Shown: one piece after another, positions 38,334-38,351 of the stretch
Position numbering within the stretch: the first letter of the stretch is position 1
How the letters are laid out: each line of letters begins with the position of its first letter
Virus record (IMG/VR): IMGVR_UViG_3300031759_000072
Coordinates: 1-38,351 of that record
Strand: one strand, 5' to 3'
Source of the DNA: a virus
DNA length: 38,351 nucleotides
Translations under genes and position numbers: made by a program
The notes under the pieces: generated by a model
Told to the model about the DNA's origin: nothing
The model's input: only the letters and a program-made list of their open reading frames with translations
Databases searched by the model: none

Positions 38334-38351
38334 CCAATCAAGTAGCAAATA
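38330..38351 (+). CDS. Start of 119-aa structural protein (cut by window edge)
   Basis: The first seven codons of the gene that is complete at 2748-3107; cut by the end of the window. Confidence 0.6.

Larger units (their letters stand above)
35583..38351. repeat. Right copy of the terminal redundancy
   Basis: Second copy of bases 1-2769. It contains the end of the scaffold gene, the coat gene and the three small genes that follow, plus the first codons of the next one. Joining the contig at this repeat gives an uninterrupted terminase-portal-scaffold-coat-tail order. Four synonymous differences from the left copy lie in the last 160 bases. Confidence 0.9.

Overview
The window is an almost complete genome of a tailed phage of the P22-like podovirus type, read as a linear contig whose two ends are the same sequence. 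Bases 1-2769 recur at 35583-38351 with only four third-position differences, so the unit is a circularly permuted or terminally redundant genome of about 35.58 kb. No bacterial flank, integrase, tRNA, transposase or CRISPR array is visible. The DNA is AT-rich by eye. Several small families (the MTKE-type early proteins, the DUF932 protein, the FPRTMREAFP-type membrane peptide) resemble those of phages of freshwater Betaproteobacteria; that host assignment is an inference.

Layout on the + strand, joining the two ends: terminase small and large subunits, portal, scaffold and P22-type coat (31054-37068, coat also at 239); small capsid or decoration-like proteins (1508-3107); two repetitive tail fibres, each beside a small protein of one family, and a beta-helix tailspike (3107-8346); P22 gp4-like and gp10-like head-closure proteins (8346-10796); a cupin-like protein and three ejection-type proteins, one carrying an M15 peptidase domain (11002-16134); and a lysis region with a 3-TM holin and an M15 endolysin (16134-18176).

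The control region (18380-19171) holds the only minus-strand genes: a 51-residue Cro-like repressor, a candidate pseudoknotted small RNA ending in an intrinsic terminator, a 51-residue protein, a 10-codon leader and a 35-residue membrane peptide. Two matching 18-bp operators overlap the -10 boxes of two divergent promoters. The rightward promoter drives the early region: DUF932 protein, Sak-type annealing protein, YqaJ exonuclease, SSB-like protein, replication-type protein, VRR-NUC nuclease, small modular proteins, an HNH-like protein and a GroES homologue.

The most unusual part is a tightly overlapping run just before the terminase (27751-31034): ParB-like protein, small P-loop kinase, class II glutamine amidotransferase, amino acid:DNA transferase-like protein and a TET/JBP-like 2-oxoglutarate dioxygenase. 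Together these look like a compact pathway that oxidises a pyrimidine in finished DNA, activates it and attaches an amino-acid-derived group, a DNA hypermodification island in a very small phage. No DNA polymerase and no nucleotide-level hydroxymethylase was recognised, so replication would depend on the host and modification would have to be post-replicative.
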